DNA from: Tardiphaga sp.
GTDB lineage: Bacteria; Pseudomonadota; Alphaproteobacteria; Rhizobiales; Xanthobacteraceae
Direction of reading: 5' to 3'
Assembly (NCBI RefSeq): GCF_028290495.1
Contig: NZ_JAQGJT010000015.1
Coordinates: 1 to 64,000 of the forward strand
DNA: 64,000 bases
Shown here one piece after another: positions 1 to 7,626 of this stretch. The stretch's first letter is position 1. Each line of letters begins with the position of its first letter. The position numbers were made by a program, and so were the translations under genes. The notes below the pieces were generated by a model. The model was not told the origin of the DNA. It saw only the letters and a list, made by a program, of their open reading frames with translations, and did not search any database.

Positions 1-569
1 TGGGGTGGATCGTTCCGACAACACCGTTCGGCTCGGTGGTCAGGAAGCCGTAGAGGTCGTTGGTGGTTTCACCTTCCCGGACCTTGCGGACGGATGTCCA
101 GTTGGCCCAGATCCCGGCGAAGCATGCCAGCGGACGCGTTTCGTCGAGGGCAAACCAGATGTCGCCGCCGGATTCCCTGTTGAACTCGCTAAACGACGTG
201 AACGGCACCAGGCAGCGGTTTTCAGGCCCGAGCCATCGCTTCCAGTGCTTGCTGCTGGTGTTGCGGATGTTGGTCGTGCCGCTGTCCGGCTCCTTCCGGA
301 GCAGGTCCGCGAAGTCGATTTGCTTGCCCTTCGCCTCCAGCTTGGCGGCGCGCTTCTTGGCGGCCTGCATCAGCGCGAGCTGCGACGACGGCATACCCCA
401 TCGGGCGAGTGCTAGTTCTCGGCCGTCCGCTGTGTTGCGCACGATCGGGGCCGGGTAGTCCGGAAAGATGCCCGGCATGGATGGCAAGTTGCCGGCGCTG
501 TCCCGTTCCACTTTGAACAGGTTGCGGATCGCCGCCTGGTTCTTCGTCATCGAGTAAAGGTTGCACATG
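1..569 (-). CDS. SOS response-associated peptidase (SRAP/YedK/HMCES family), 3' end outside window
   Basis: The reading frame is open from ATG at 569 down to the window edge (189 codons visible). It begins MCNLYSMTKNQ, giving the catalytic Cys2 that becomes the N-terminal residue after Met removal. It then shows the family blocks NRCLVP, a FSEF segment where the conserved Glu sits, and TTEPNG followed by GTIHP at the very edge, which contains the active-site His. SRAP proteins form a protective covalent link to abasic sites in single-stranded DNA. Phages and mobile elements often carry a copy. The gene is divergent from the small gene at 677, so a promoter should lie in 570-676. Only the extreme C-terminus is missing. 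Confidence 0.9.
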
Positions 570-676
570 GCGGCAGTTTGTCTCGTCTAGCTGGCGTGGT
601 CCAGTCGCCCCACAACCCCTAGCGGCTTGCCAAAACGTTTCTGTTTTGTTCTCATGGCTCCGAATTGGAGATGGCT

Positions 677-925
677 ATGGGACTGGACCATATCAGGGTC
701 GAAATCGAGCGCATGCGCGTACAGATCCGCCGGCAGCGGAAAGATATCCAGCAGCTGGCCGAGGCCGGCGTCAGCACGACGTCTGCGGACGCTCTCCTGG
801 CTCGAATGCAGGAGAAGGTGGATGGGCTTTGCACTGAGCGTGAGCGCCTGAACGGGGAGGAAAGGCTGAAGCGGCCGACCTACGCCTCGGGCAAGGTCAT
901 CAATGGGCCGACCGTGCGGCGATGA
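677..925 (+). CDS. Small coiled-coil hypothetical protein
   Basis: This 82-aa protein is rich in charged residues with heptad-like spacing (IERMRVQIRRQRKDIQQL), suggesting a short coiled coil. ATG 677 is preferred because GGAG at 667-670 lies six bases upstream; TTG 665 and ATG 671 are in the same frame. Its stop overlaps the ATG of the next gene by four bases, so the two are probably translated together. No known domain is recognised. It is one of only two plus-strand genes in this block apart from the transposon. Confidence 0.65.
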   Translation: MGLDHIRVEIERMRVQIRRQRKDIQQLAEAGVSTTSADALLARMQEKVDGLCTERERLNGEERLKRPTYASGKVINGPTVRR

Positions 926-1155
926 CGGACAACCTGCGCAAATTCACCCCGCCGTGGTCCGTCCAAGAAGGCGACGATCAGTGCTTCCGGGTGTTCGATG
1001 CGACTGGGTTCTTCATCTGCTCGGTCTCGCATCGCGAGGATCTTCACGCTCGGAGCTTTCAGTATGCCGACCATCACATGAAGCGAGAGGAGGCGCGCCG
1101 GGTAGCGAAGGCAATCTCCCGGCTGCCGGACCTGCTGAAGCGGCCGAGTTACTGA
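922..1155 (+). CDS. Hypothetical protein, coupled to upstream ORF
   Basis: This 77-aa soluble protein starts at an ATG overlapping the previous stop (ATGA). The N-terminal half is aromatic and acidic (PPWSVQEGDDQCFRVFDATG); the C-terminal half is a basic helix (KREEARRVAKAISRLPDLL). The composition resembles small phage-borne proteins of Bradyrhizobium-type elements, but no family is recognised. The stop codon lies inside a perfect tandem 10-bp repeat at 1151-1170. Confidence 0.65.
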   Translation: MTDNLRKFTPPWSVQEGDDQCFRVFDATGFFICSVSHREDLHARSFQYADHHMKREEARRVAKAISRLPDLLKRPSY

Positions 1156-1170
1156 GGTATACTGAGGTAT
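1151..1170. repeat. Tandem 10-bp duplication over a stop codon
   Basis: The sequence actgaggtat occurs twice in direct tandem. The first copy carries the TGA stop of the upstream gene. It is a simple slippage-type duplication at a 3' end. Confidence 0.8.
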
Positions 1171-1188
1171 ATTAGTGGTGGCCAATTC

Positions 1189-1452
1189 TTACTCGCGGCG
1201 GAAGGCCGCCATAGCAGCCTCAGTCACAGCCAGCCAGGCAGCCCGAATAGCCTCCGCGGCCTCCTCACGCGTGGAGGCTTGTCCATGGGCGCCCGGCGCC
1301 GACCATGCCCAATACATTCCCCGTGCGCCCCGGCCAGTCTTCTTCTTCACGCTCCCAATGTGGAGCCGGTAACCATCTTCCATGGTCAGGATCACCCGGA
1401 ACGTAGTGGGTGAAGATCCAAGGATAGCATCGCGCTTCAAGCGCTTGGGCAT
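1189..1452 (-). CDS. Hypothetical protein
   Basis: This 87-aa protein starts MPKRLKRDAILGSS. A predicted beta-rich first half (FRVILTMEDGYRLHIGSVKK) is followed by a C-terminal helix with STREEAAEAIRAAW. It converges with the plus-strand pair ending at 1155. No known domain is recognised. The layout, a small beta sheet plus helix, resembles small phage regulatory or modifier proteins, but this is only an impression. Confidence 0.65.
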   Translation of the reverse strand: MPKRLKRDAILGSSPTTFRVILTMEDGYRLHIGSVKKKTGRGARGMYWAWSAPGAHGQASTREEAAEAIRAAWLAVTEAAMAAFRRE

Positions 1453-1508
1453 CCGGGCAGCCTAGCGGCTGTTGGCGGCGGCGTCATCCTTGCCCAAGAG
1501 CGCTGCGG

Positions 1509-2108
1509 TCAGCCGAACAAGCGCCCGATTTCGGCGCCGAGCGCGTTGGCGACGGTTGAAATGGCCGCAAAGCCCTTCGCCCGATCCTCGATCGTCTTGT
1601 AGAGAGACGTAATGACAGAGGGTTTCCGCTCGCTTTTTGCGCTGACAATTTGGGTGGCAAGGACATTGATCAAATCGATCATGTCTCGTTTTACGACGTC
1701 GTTCATTTCGCCGCAGTCAACAACTGCTTGGGTGAGCGCCTTCAGCTGGTCGCCGATCGGACCGATGTCGGACCCCGTGCTTATCGTGATGACCGCATCA
1801 ATCTTGGCAAGATCGCCAGTGTTGAGCACGCCGACCTGGGAGTTGGAAACCTTGATGTTGTTGTAGACGTGTGAGGGTTTTTTCATTGCTCGGGCTATCT
1901 CGCCAATTGGGATGCGGCCCCCAGATGAACCGAACGGCATCATAGCGTCCATATCATCCTGTGCCTGGTTCAGCATCGCGGCGTTCATCAGGAACTCGAC
2001 GTGATTGAGCGAGCGAAGCTTTGTATAGCAGTCTAAGCAGATCGGCACGTCCTGGCCGAAATGCTCGATACGATAAAAGGCGGGGGTCGGACACTGATGG
2101 CACTTCAT
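1509..2108 (-). CDS. Zinc-ribbon-containing hypothetical protein
   Basis: This 199-aa protein has an N-terminal Cys4 ribbon: C3-x2-C6 and C24-x2-C27, separated by a short aromatic segment. The remainder is non-membrane, with a serine/threonine-rich middle (VITISTGSDIGPIGDQ) and a long C-terminal helical region ending in AEIGRLFG. The ribbon suggests metal-dependent nucleic-acid or protein binding. No family is recognised. It lies alone on the minus strand with its own start at 2108. Confidence 0.7.
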   Translation of the reverse strand: MKCHQCPTPAFYRIEHFGQDVPICLDCYTKLRSLNHVEFLMNAAMLNQAQDDMDAMMPFGSSGGRIPIGEIARAMKKPSHVYNNIKVSNSQVGVLNTGDLAKIDAVITISTGSDIGPIGDQLKALTQAVVDCGEMNDVVKRDMIDLINVLATQIVSAKSERKPSVITSLYKTIEDRAKGFAAISTVANALGAEIGRLFG

Positions 2109-2162
2109 GCCGTGTTGTACCTTGGGACTATTCGGGAGAAAAGGGCCGTCCTCGGCTTTCGC

Positions 2163-2357
2163 TCAGAGGCGAGGTAGTTGGCCGCCGCACCATTTGCACT
2201 TGACGTCGAAATCGCGATTGAAGTCGATTGACGTGACACCTTCGGTGGCCACCGTGTCTGGATGTTCCCATACGGGGTCAGCCCACTTGGCGGCTACAGC
2301 TCCGGGGTAGATCGGCTCCCCTGGAGGGGCTGGGTGTTCTTTGGTGCAAGTCGGCAT
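2163..2357 (-). CDS. Small hypothetical protein with C-terminal CxxC
   Basis: This is a 64-aa protein starting MPTCTKEHPAPPGEP. ATG 2357 is chosen over the upstream in-frame ATG at 2498 because AAGG lies about six bases before it. It also avoids overlapping the neighbouring gene that ends at 2473. The C-terminus has a CKWCGG motif (two cysteines two residues apart) that with Cys4 could bind a metal. The function is unknown. Confidence 0.55.
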   Translation of the reverse strand: MPTCTKEHPAPPGEPIYPGAVAAKWADPVWEHPDTVATEGVTSIDFNRDFDVKCKWCGGQLPRL

Positions 2358-2472
2358 TGGTCGCCTTAATTTCAGACTGTGGGGTGGCGGTTCGGTGCTT
2401 TTCGTGACGGCGGAGTCATCGCTCAACAGTGCGTGGGCAGTATGCCGGAAATCCCGGCGTACTGATGGCTGC

Positions 2473-2775
2473 TTAGGAGCGCACGTCTCGGGGAACATGA
2501 AAGCCCAATTTCTGAGCTAGTTCATGGTCCTTTGGCTCCAAATATCCCGGGTTAAGATCGCACACCGCATTGTACCATTGGCGGATCAGATTTACGTCCC
2601 CAGCCGTAATCTGTGGCAGTCGCGGCAGATCGGGACTTCCCTCCATCCTTTGATGCAAGGCAATGGCCTGGTCCATCGACAGTGGACCCTTCGGCCGAGT
2701 GGCATGTACCATCCGGCGGCGCAGCGCTTCGCTTTCTTCGTGGAGGGATTGAGCGAGTGATTCCGGTTCGGTCAT
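2473..2775 (-). CDS. Hypothetical protein
   Basis: This 100-aa soluble, mostly helical protein begins MTEPESLAQSLHEESEALRR. The central part contains PRLPQITAGDVNLIRQWY, followed by DLNPGYLEPKDHEL. No known family is recognised. It is read in the same direction as the neighbouring minus-strand genes and has a clear ATG at 2775. Confidence 0.6.
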   Translation of the reverse strand: MTEPESLAQSLHEESEALRRRMVHATRPKGPLSMDQAIALHQRMEGSPDLPRLPQITAGDVNLIRQWYNAVCDLNPGYLEPKDHELAQKLGFHVPRDVRS

Positions 2776-2857
2776 GGTTTTCCCTCGAATACTGCCTGAA
2801 CTCTAGCATCTTCTTCTGGCGTTAGGCACCACTTCGGCACAGTTCAACGCTCCTGGG

Positions 2858-3328
2858 TCATAGCTGCGGCGGCGCATCGTGGGAGTAGAGAGCCGCGCGC
2901 AAATTGTTGATGTAGGTTGCGGTGGCCGGCCGATCCTTCCACGCCGGGCTTTCCCAACGGTCGATCACGGCCTGCGCAGCTTCTTCCACCTTCACCGCCC
3001 GCTCCCGCATCGCGGCATCGGCCCCGGCTACTGGCGCGGTGGAGAGGGCGGCGAGAGCCTTGCGGCAATCACCCATCGTTATCCCGACATCCTGATAGGC
3101 GGGCAATCTGAAGAGAATCTGCTCATCAGCCGCCGGCACGTCCATGTCCTCATCGCGCAAGCGAGCGATACGGGCCAATGGCTCCAGCGCCGCCCTCACC
3201 GCATCCGCGCTTGCAGCCGGCGGGGCGGCGGCTTCCAGTAGCGCGGCCAGAATGTATTTGAACGCGGCGCTATTTCCGTCAGCCCATCGGTCCGCTAAAT
3301 TTCGCGCTTTGCGTTCGTAGTATTCGGT
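2858..3328 (-). pseudogene. Hypothetical phage-type gene with its start codon severed by a transposon
   Basis: The frame reads TEYYERKARNLADRWADGN and continues for about 156 residues. It contains a helical segment with LEPLARIARLRDEDMDVP, a composition common in small phage proteins. Its present upstream in-frame ATG (3355) lies inside the transposon end, so the first nine residues of the open frame are transposon sequence. Joining the frame to the flank right of the transposon at the shared GACC gives ATG ACC GAA TAC, a natural start at 6171-6169. I infer a formerly intact gene of about 157 aa. Confidence 0.7.
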
Positions 3329-3329
3329 C

Positions 3330-3355
3330 GGCGATATTATACTTGACGTACCCAA
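3330..3355 (+). repeat. Left terminal inverted repeat of the transposon
   Basis: It begins ggcgatattatacttg and matches the reverse complement of 6138-6163 at 25 of 26 positions. The mismatch is an A here against a C at the right end. Confidence 0.9.
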
Positions 3356-3393
3356 ACCGTTGACTTAGTGTTGCGGCACAGGGAGATTTCGTC

Positions 3394-4314
3394 ATGAAGT
3401 CAGTTCTTTCAGCCAAGCACTTTCACAACGAAGAGTCGGCTTACGCCTTCGTTGAGGCCCGCGTTTGGCCGAACGGTCCGGTTTGCCCGCATTGCAGCGG
3501 CGTAGAGCGCATTTCCAAGATGGGCGGCAAAAGCACCCGGATCGGCGCTTACAAGTGCTATCAGTGCCGCAAGCCCTTCACCGTGAAGGTCGGAACCATT
3601 TTCGAAGCCAGTCACGTTCCCATGCGCCATTGGCTGCAGGCGATCTTCCTCATGTCGTCCAGCAAAAAGGGGATCAGCAGCAACCAGCTTCACCGTACCC
3701 TTGGCTGCACCCTTAAGACCGCTTGGTTTATCTCTCATCGCATCCGCGAGGCCATGCGCGTGACCGGCGTTGAGCCTATGGGCGGCGCTGGCAGGATCGT
3801 GGAAGCGGACGAAACCTTCATCGGTCGGCTGGAGGGCCAACCTAAAAAGGGTCGCAACGCATGGTCCAACATGAACGTTGTTCTCACCCTCGTTGAGCGC
3901 GGCGGTCCTGCCCGCAGCTTCCATGTCGACGGCGTCCGCATTGCTGACTTGCAGCCGATCATTCGCGACAACCTTAGCCGCGAAACCCGCCTGATGACCG
4001 ATGAAGGCGCTGCCTACAAGAGTATTGGCCCCGAGTTCGCCAGCCACGAAACCGTCAATCACAAGCGCGAAGAGTACGCGCGCGGCGACGTGACCACCAA
4101 CACCGTTGAGGGTTTCTATTCGATCTTCAAGCGCGGCATGAAGGGCGTCTACCAACATTGTAAAGAGAAGCACCTGCACCGATATTTGAGCGAGTTTGAT
4201 TTCCGCTATTCTAACCGCATCGCTCTTGGTGTTGACGACGTTGCGCGGGCAGAGCGCGCATTAAGAGGCGTCGTCGGCAAGCGTTTAACTTATCGAACGA
4301 CTAACCATGGATAG
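3394..4314 (+). CDS. IS1595-family (ISXO2-like) transposase
   Basis: This 306-aa protein has an N-terminal zinc ribbon (C31, C34, C55, C58). A helix-turn-helix-like region follows (KGISSNQLHRTLGCTLKTAW). The ISXO2-type DDE domain carries D139 in VEADETF, D203 in MTDEGAAY and E239 in NTVEGF. These are the catalytic positions of the family, so the enzyme looks intact. It starts at ATG 3394, about 65 bp inside the left inverted repeat, with AGGGAG upstream. The 58-aa ORF begins eight bases after its stop, which suggests one transcript. Confidence 0.93.
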   Translation: MKSVLSAKHFHNEESAYAFVEARVWPNGPVCPHCSGVERISKMGGKSTRIGAYKCYQCRKPFTVKVGTIFEASHVPMRHWLQAIFLMSSSKKGISSNQLHRTLGCTLKTAWFISHRIREAMRVTGVEPMGGAGRIVEADETFIGRLEGQPKKGRNAWSNMNVVLTLVERGGPARSFHVDGVRIADLQPIIRDNLSRETRLMTDEGAAYKSIGPEFASHETVNHKREEYARGDVTTNTVEGFYSIFKRGMKGVYQHCKEKHLHRYLSEFDFRYSNRIALGVDDVARAERALRGVVGKRLTYRTTNHG

Positions 4315-4322
4315 GCCACCAT

Positions 4323-4499
4323 ATGGCAAAAGTAGACGGCACAAAGAAAGAAAAACCCAAACCAAGACTGACTGACAAAGAGCAATCCGAGCGGTTCAAG
4401 GAAGCCGCTCGGGAGCTTGGTGTTGATGAAAGCGGCACGGAATTTGAGGAAGTGTTTCAAAAAATTATAAAACCGCACGCCCAATCAACCGCTGACTAA
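4323..4499 (+). CDS. 58-aa ORF downstream of the transposase
   Basis: This 58-aa, highly charged, lysine- and glutamate-rich protein (MAKVDGTKKEKPKPRLTDKE) lies eight bases after the transposase stop on the same strand. The second half is a predicted helix (SERFKEAARELGV) and an acidic stretch (GTEFEEVFQKIIK). Its last 15 bases overlap the 3' end of the convergent DUF262-HNH gene. It could be a transposition accessory factor. No family or enzymatic motif is recognised. Confidence 0.65.
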   Translation: MAKVDGTKKEKPKPRLTDKEQSERFKEAARELGVDESGTEFEEVFQKIIKPHAQSTAD

Positions 4500-6122
4500 A
4501 CTAGCCTTGTATGTTTTGTAAGTGGAATCGCAGTACGGGTGCGCCCACTCTGCATTTTCAGTTACACCCAAGCCTCCGTCAGCCTTCTCCTTGGCGTGGT
4601 CCAGATGCATCGACTTGCTATCAATTTTGGCATCGCAATAGGCGCAAGTTAGCGAACTCGCCAGTGTGTCATTTATCAGCTTTAGCTGTTTGGCATCAGC
4701 CGAGAACGCTTTCGCTTTTTTGGTAAGTATTGGTTTCTCTTTGACCAAGATTTGAAAGCGCTCGTGGTCGGCCAGCGCAGCCTCGATCTTCGATTCGTTT
4801 TTTCCAGCATGAGCATGCTCAAAAATAAACCAAAAATAGTCCCTGATGTGCCGGAAGCCCTTTGTCATGCTTCCATATTTGGAAGTGAGTTGGTTGATGT
4901 ACATCTTGTGCGAAACAAGAAAACTCTCCATCCGACTACGGGCAGCGCAAAAATCGAGGAGTTTGTTCTGGTCCAGTAAATCTTTAACAAATTGCGCCAT
5001 TGCGAGAACAGCCGTGGGCTGATGGCGACCGTTACTTGAATAGAAATACACAGCCGGGTGTAAGCCAAGCGATGATGGGTGGTCCCCAGTAAACATTCGC
5101 GCAATCTTCACGGTGGCGCCTAATACTCGTAGTGTGTCCTCTTCTACGGGAGGAGTATGCTCAGCGAGCTTTAGTTTCGGCCCCTTCGATCTCGACACAT
5201 CCGTAACTGCGATGCCGTTCGAAATATTTACAAAATCAAATATGAGCGGCAGCGTCTGTGAGCCATATCCGTGGCCGGCAACTGGCAGATCAATTGACCT
5301 AATGGGCTGATTTAGTTCCGGCTTATAGAGAAGCCGATATATCTCTTTCGAAGTCACCTCAATTTTGGTGATGGTTTGTTCGGAAAACGTGGCCCAGTAC
5401 CGAAATCCCGTAGCGTTTCTTACGATTGACCGCGCCACGATAGCGTTAGGCTTGAAGCGGTCATTGAGGATCTTCAATTCTGTCGGATCGATTACTGTCG
5501 CCTTCTGGTTGATAGTCAGGAAGGCCTTTTCGGCCTTCTTTGAATCTGATCCTTTTACCCACAGCAGCGGGATCTGAGCGTGCGCGAGTGCTCGCGCCTT
5601 AAGCTCCAGCGCGGGATTTGAACCGGGATTAGACGCCGCTGCCCGAAAGTCGGCATATTTTCCGATTGTTTCGTTGATGAGCTGTTTGGTTTTATCAGCG
5701 AGCCGCCGCTGCTCGGCCGGAATGTTGTTGTCATAGAATTTGACTGAATTGTCTCCATCGCCGTAGTCGTCGGTCAACCACGCGATGATTGCGCTTAGAC
5801 GGTGCGCACCGTCGATCACGAAACTCAGCCGGGAGGGCGACTGCCAACAGATGACCGCCGGAATCAACTCACCCTCAACGAACGCCTCAACGAAGTCGCG
5901 TATGGTATTTGGCGACCACGCGGCGGTTTCGCGCTGGAAGTCTGGTTTGCGTAAGGTCGATAGAAACATCTCGCCCTTACGCAAGTCGGTCTCGAAGATC
6001 GCGGTTTTACCCTGTGATCCAGCATCGACGCCTTCGGTGGCCAGAAAGTCTTCCCTGAGCAAAAGTGCATCAAGGTTCACCACATCAGCCATTACCGCAC
6101 CCTCAGGTTCATCCCAGGTCAT
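4485..6122 (-). CDS. DUF262 (ParB/GmrS-like) - HNH endonuclease domain protein, transposon passenger
   Basis: This 545-aa protein has an N-terminal DUF262 region with IDGAHRLSA (D104-G105, R108), the counterpart of the DGQQR nucleotide-handling motif. An FQRE segment just before it is also typical. The C-terminus is an HNH-type module: C493-x2-C496, HLDH at 506-509, N523 and H528-P-Y-C531. DUF262-nuclease proteins include the GmrSD type IV restriction enzymes, so a defence role is plausible. The usual DUF1524 nuclease is replaced here by HNH. ATG 6092 (MADVVNL) with GAGGG upstream is an alternative start. The gene faces the transposase and lies wholly inside the transposon. Confidence 0.85.
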   Translation of the reverse strand: MTWDEPEGAVMADVVNLDALLLREDFLATEGVDAGSQGKTAIFETDLRKGEMFLSTLRKPDFQRETAAWSPNTIRDFVEAFVEGELIPAVICWQSPSRLSFVIDGAHRLSAIIAWLTDDYGDGDNSVKFYDNNIPAEQRRLADKTKQLINETIGKYADFRAAASNPGSNPALELKARALAHAQIPLLWVKGSDSKKAEKAFLTINQKATVIDPTELKILNDRFKPNAIVARSIVRNATGFRYWATFSEQTITKIEVTSKEIYRLLYKPELNQPIRSIDLPVAGHGYGSQTLPLIFDFVNISNGIAVTDVSRSKGPKLKLAEHTPPVEEDTLRVLGATVKIARMFTGDHPSSLGLHPAVYFYSSNGRHQPTAVLAMAQFVKDLLDQNKLLDFCAARSRMESFLVSHKMYINQLTSKYGSMTKGFRHIRDYFWFIFEHAHAGKNESKIEAALADHERFQILVKEKPILTKKAKAFSADAKQLKLINDTLASSLTCAYCDAKIDSKSMHLDHAKEKADGGLGVTENAEWAHPYCDSTYKTYKASLVSG

Positions 6123-6137
6123 GCTACCACCGGGAAA

Positions 6138-6163
6138 TTGGGTACGGCAAGTATAATATCGCC
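6138..6163 (-). repeat. Right terminal inverted repeat of the transposon
   Basis: Read on the minus strand it begins ggcgatattatacttg, the partner of 3330-3355. Two further bases (gt) separate it from the GGTC shared with the left flank. Confidence 0.9.
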
Positions 6164-6218
6164 GTGGTCATTGGCTCAAATCCTGTTTGTCCGTCATGCG
6201 GGTTGAGCGCGTGGGTGG

Positions 6219-6554
6219 TCAGGCCGGCGGGGATAGGCGCTCGACGAGCTTGAACATATCCATGGGATCAAGCCCGGCGCGGCGGGCGGTCATGTCGAAG
6301 GATGGATCGCCGGGTTCAATCTCGTTGATGAAAAAATGGATCGCGGAGCCCATAAATTGCTGATTGTCATACGGGTGAACGATCTGGACGATGGGGCCGC
6401 GTTTTGCCCGAGTGTAAAGCAGCATGGTCCGTTCGCTGCTGGGGCAGTCGTCGGTGATGTCCACGACGCGCTCCGCGACCAAACTCACGCCGTTGGCCGA
6501 ATCGTAGAGTCCTGGTGAATGCACTTTTTCGTCAATCGCAATTGCTGTCGGCAT
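6219..6554 (-). CDS. Hypothetical protein
   Basis: This 111-aa soluble protein, beginning MPTAIAIDEKVHSPGLYD, has mixed alpha/beta character. It contains a central RTMLLYTRAKRGPIVQIVHPYDNQQF and an acidic C-terminal half. It is not a recognised family. It lies directly upstream of the transposon, so it was probably the gene before the disrupted ORF (2858-3328) in the same minus-strand transcript. Confidence 0.65.
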   Translation of the reverse strand: MPTAIAIDEKVHSPGLYDSANGVSLVAERVVDITDDCPSSERTMLLYTRAKRGPIVQIVHPYDNQQFMGSAIHFFINEIEPGDPSFDMTARRAGLDPMDMFKLVERLSPPA

Positions 6555-6598
6555 CTTCCTCGTCTCCTATCGCTGTGGGGGTGGGCGCTGTTGGCTGA

Positions 6599-6811
6599 TT
6601 ATTGCGGTGGCTGATCTACGGTGATCCGACCTCGGACAGCCTTGAACGGATGCGACCACTCGGCATTGGTGGCGAACTCGATCGCGTCCTTCTTCCGGTA
6701 GAACACGTCGAGCCATGCGACGTGCCATTTCTCGTCCCCTTCTTTTGAGATCAGCACCCAGCCCGGGAAATCGATCGTCTTCGGGGCCGCAGTTTTTACA
6801 GTCTTCTTCAT
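6599..6811 (-). CDS. Small hypothetical protein
   Basis: This 70-aa protein starts MKKTVKTAAPKT with a basic tail, followed by a compact aromatic region (DEKWHVAWLDVFYRKKDA and WSHPFKAVRGR). The alternating beta strands suggest a small single-domain protein. Its function is unknown. It is transcribed with its minus-strand neighbours at about 40 bp spacing on each side. Confidence 0.65.
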   Translation of the reverse strand: MKKTVKTAAPKTIDFPGWVLISKEGDEKWHVAWLDVFYRKKDAIEFATNAEWSHPFKAVRGRITVDQPPQ

Positions 6812-6853
6812 CGTCCTGCTCCTTGGTCGGTTTTGGTGGTGGGGTTTGGCTGA

Positions 6854-7294
6854 TTATTGTGGCGGAGGTAGCAGGTTGAGCGTCGATACACGCTCCACCA
6901 ATGTCTGTCCGTTGTCGGTGAGCATGTGCGGCATGAATACCTGTTCAAACGACAGGATGCCCGTTTCGACAGCGGTCACCTGGCCCTTCACCCAATCGCG
7001 CAGGATCGAATTGACGGCGATTAAGCCTTGAGCCAGCGCGGCCTGTTCCCATTGCAGTCTGCTGGACTTGCGCGCCGATGACCACGGCTTCTCCTTCAGG
7101 GACATCGCCGCCCAGCCCTTGGCCGATGCGCGAAGTTGGACCTGCCGGCCGCGATGCTTGAATGCGAGCAAGATGCTGCCTTCCGTGAAGTCGTCCATGA
7201 AGCCGACCGACTCGCAGCCAAACCGCTGGAGCGTCTTGGTGATCTCGTCGCGGGCCTTCATGCCGCTTGTGGCGCCCGCATACGGGATTGTCAT
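6854..7294 (-). CDS. Hypothetical protein
   Basis: This 146-aa protein starts MTIPYAGATSGMKARDE. ATG 7294 overlaps the stop of the upstream gene (ATGA at 7291-7294) and has AGGAACAGG before it. The much longer open frame upstream is a shadow of the neighbouring gene. The first part (EITKTLQRFGCESVGFMDDF) and later GRQVQLRASAKGW are alpha/beta; a helical middle follows. Similar short proteins with a KGWA motif occur in alphaproteobacterial prophages, but I cannot name the family. Confidence 0.7.
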   Translation of the reverse strand: MTIPYAGATSGMKARDEITKTLQRFGCESVGFMDDFTEGSILLAFKHRGRQVQLRASAKGWAAMSLKEKPWSSARKSSRLQWEQAALAQGLIAVNSILRDWVKGQVTAVETGILSFEQVFMPHMLTDNGQTLVERVSTLNLLPPPQ

Positions 7295-7626
7295 CGTCCT
7301 GTTCCTTCTGTGTCTCGCTGCTGCGGAGTGAGTGCGGCAGCCCTTTGGTAGTTGGCGTTGCCACGGCAGGCCCGGTCGCCGTGGTTGTGGCAAAACCATC
7401 GGTCACTGTGGAAGGCGACTTCATCGGGCGGGAGCAGTGACAATAGCGCAGAGACACAAGTGTAGAGGCCGCCGGTAACAGCGCAGTCCCCGCAGGGCGT
7501 GGGCAGATGTTCCATAGCTGGCTGTGACAGATGGTGAGCAAAATGCAGCCGGATCTCATCGAGGCTCAGGGTCTTGTCGTCGCAGAAGTCGGCAACCAGC
7601 CGGTCGCGCTGCTGAACAAAGCTCAT
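7291..7626 (-). CDS. Cysteine-rich hypothetical protein
   Basis: This 111-aa protein has clustered potential metal ligands: CGDC in the middle and WFCHNHGDRAC near the C-terminus. It overlaps the neighbours on both sides by four bases, which places it firmly in the nested operon. The N-terminal part is helical (SFVQQRDRLVADF). It is probably a small zinc protein; its role is unknown. Confidence 0.7.
   Translation of the reverse strand: MSFVQQRDRLVADFCDDKTLSLDEIRLHFAHHLSQPAMEHLPTPCGDCAVTGGLYTCVSALLSLLPPDEVAFHSDRWFCHNHGDRACRGNANYQRAAALTPQQRDTEGTGR

Larger units (their letters stand above)
3330..6165 (+). mobile_element. IS1595-type transposon with passenger genes
   Basis: The unit is bounded by inverted repeats at 3330-3355 and 6138-6163 (25 of 26 positions identical). 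It contains a zinc-ribbon DDE transposase, a 58-aa ORF and a convergent DUF262-HNH gene. Known IS1595-family members often carry passenger genes. The expected 8-bp target duplication is not evident; only GGTC is shared by the two flanks (3326-3329 and 6166-6169). The passenger gene is visibly less GC-rich than the surroundings, which fits horizontal origin. Confidence 0.85.

Noticed and set aside
222-566. 114-aa minus-strand ORF opposite the left edge
   Set aside because: It is a shifted frame of the real SRAP gene, whose true frame starts at 569 and runs off the window.
570-676. LexA-type SOS box upstream of the SRAP gene
   Set aside because: A gaac-n6-gaaa sequence is present near 650, but the alphaproteobacterial box needs gaac-n7-gaac; spacing and second half do not match.
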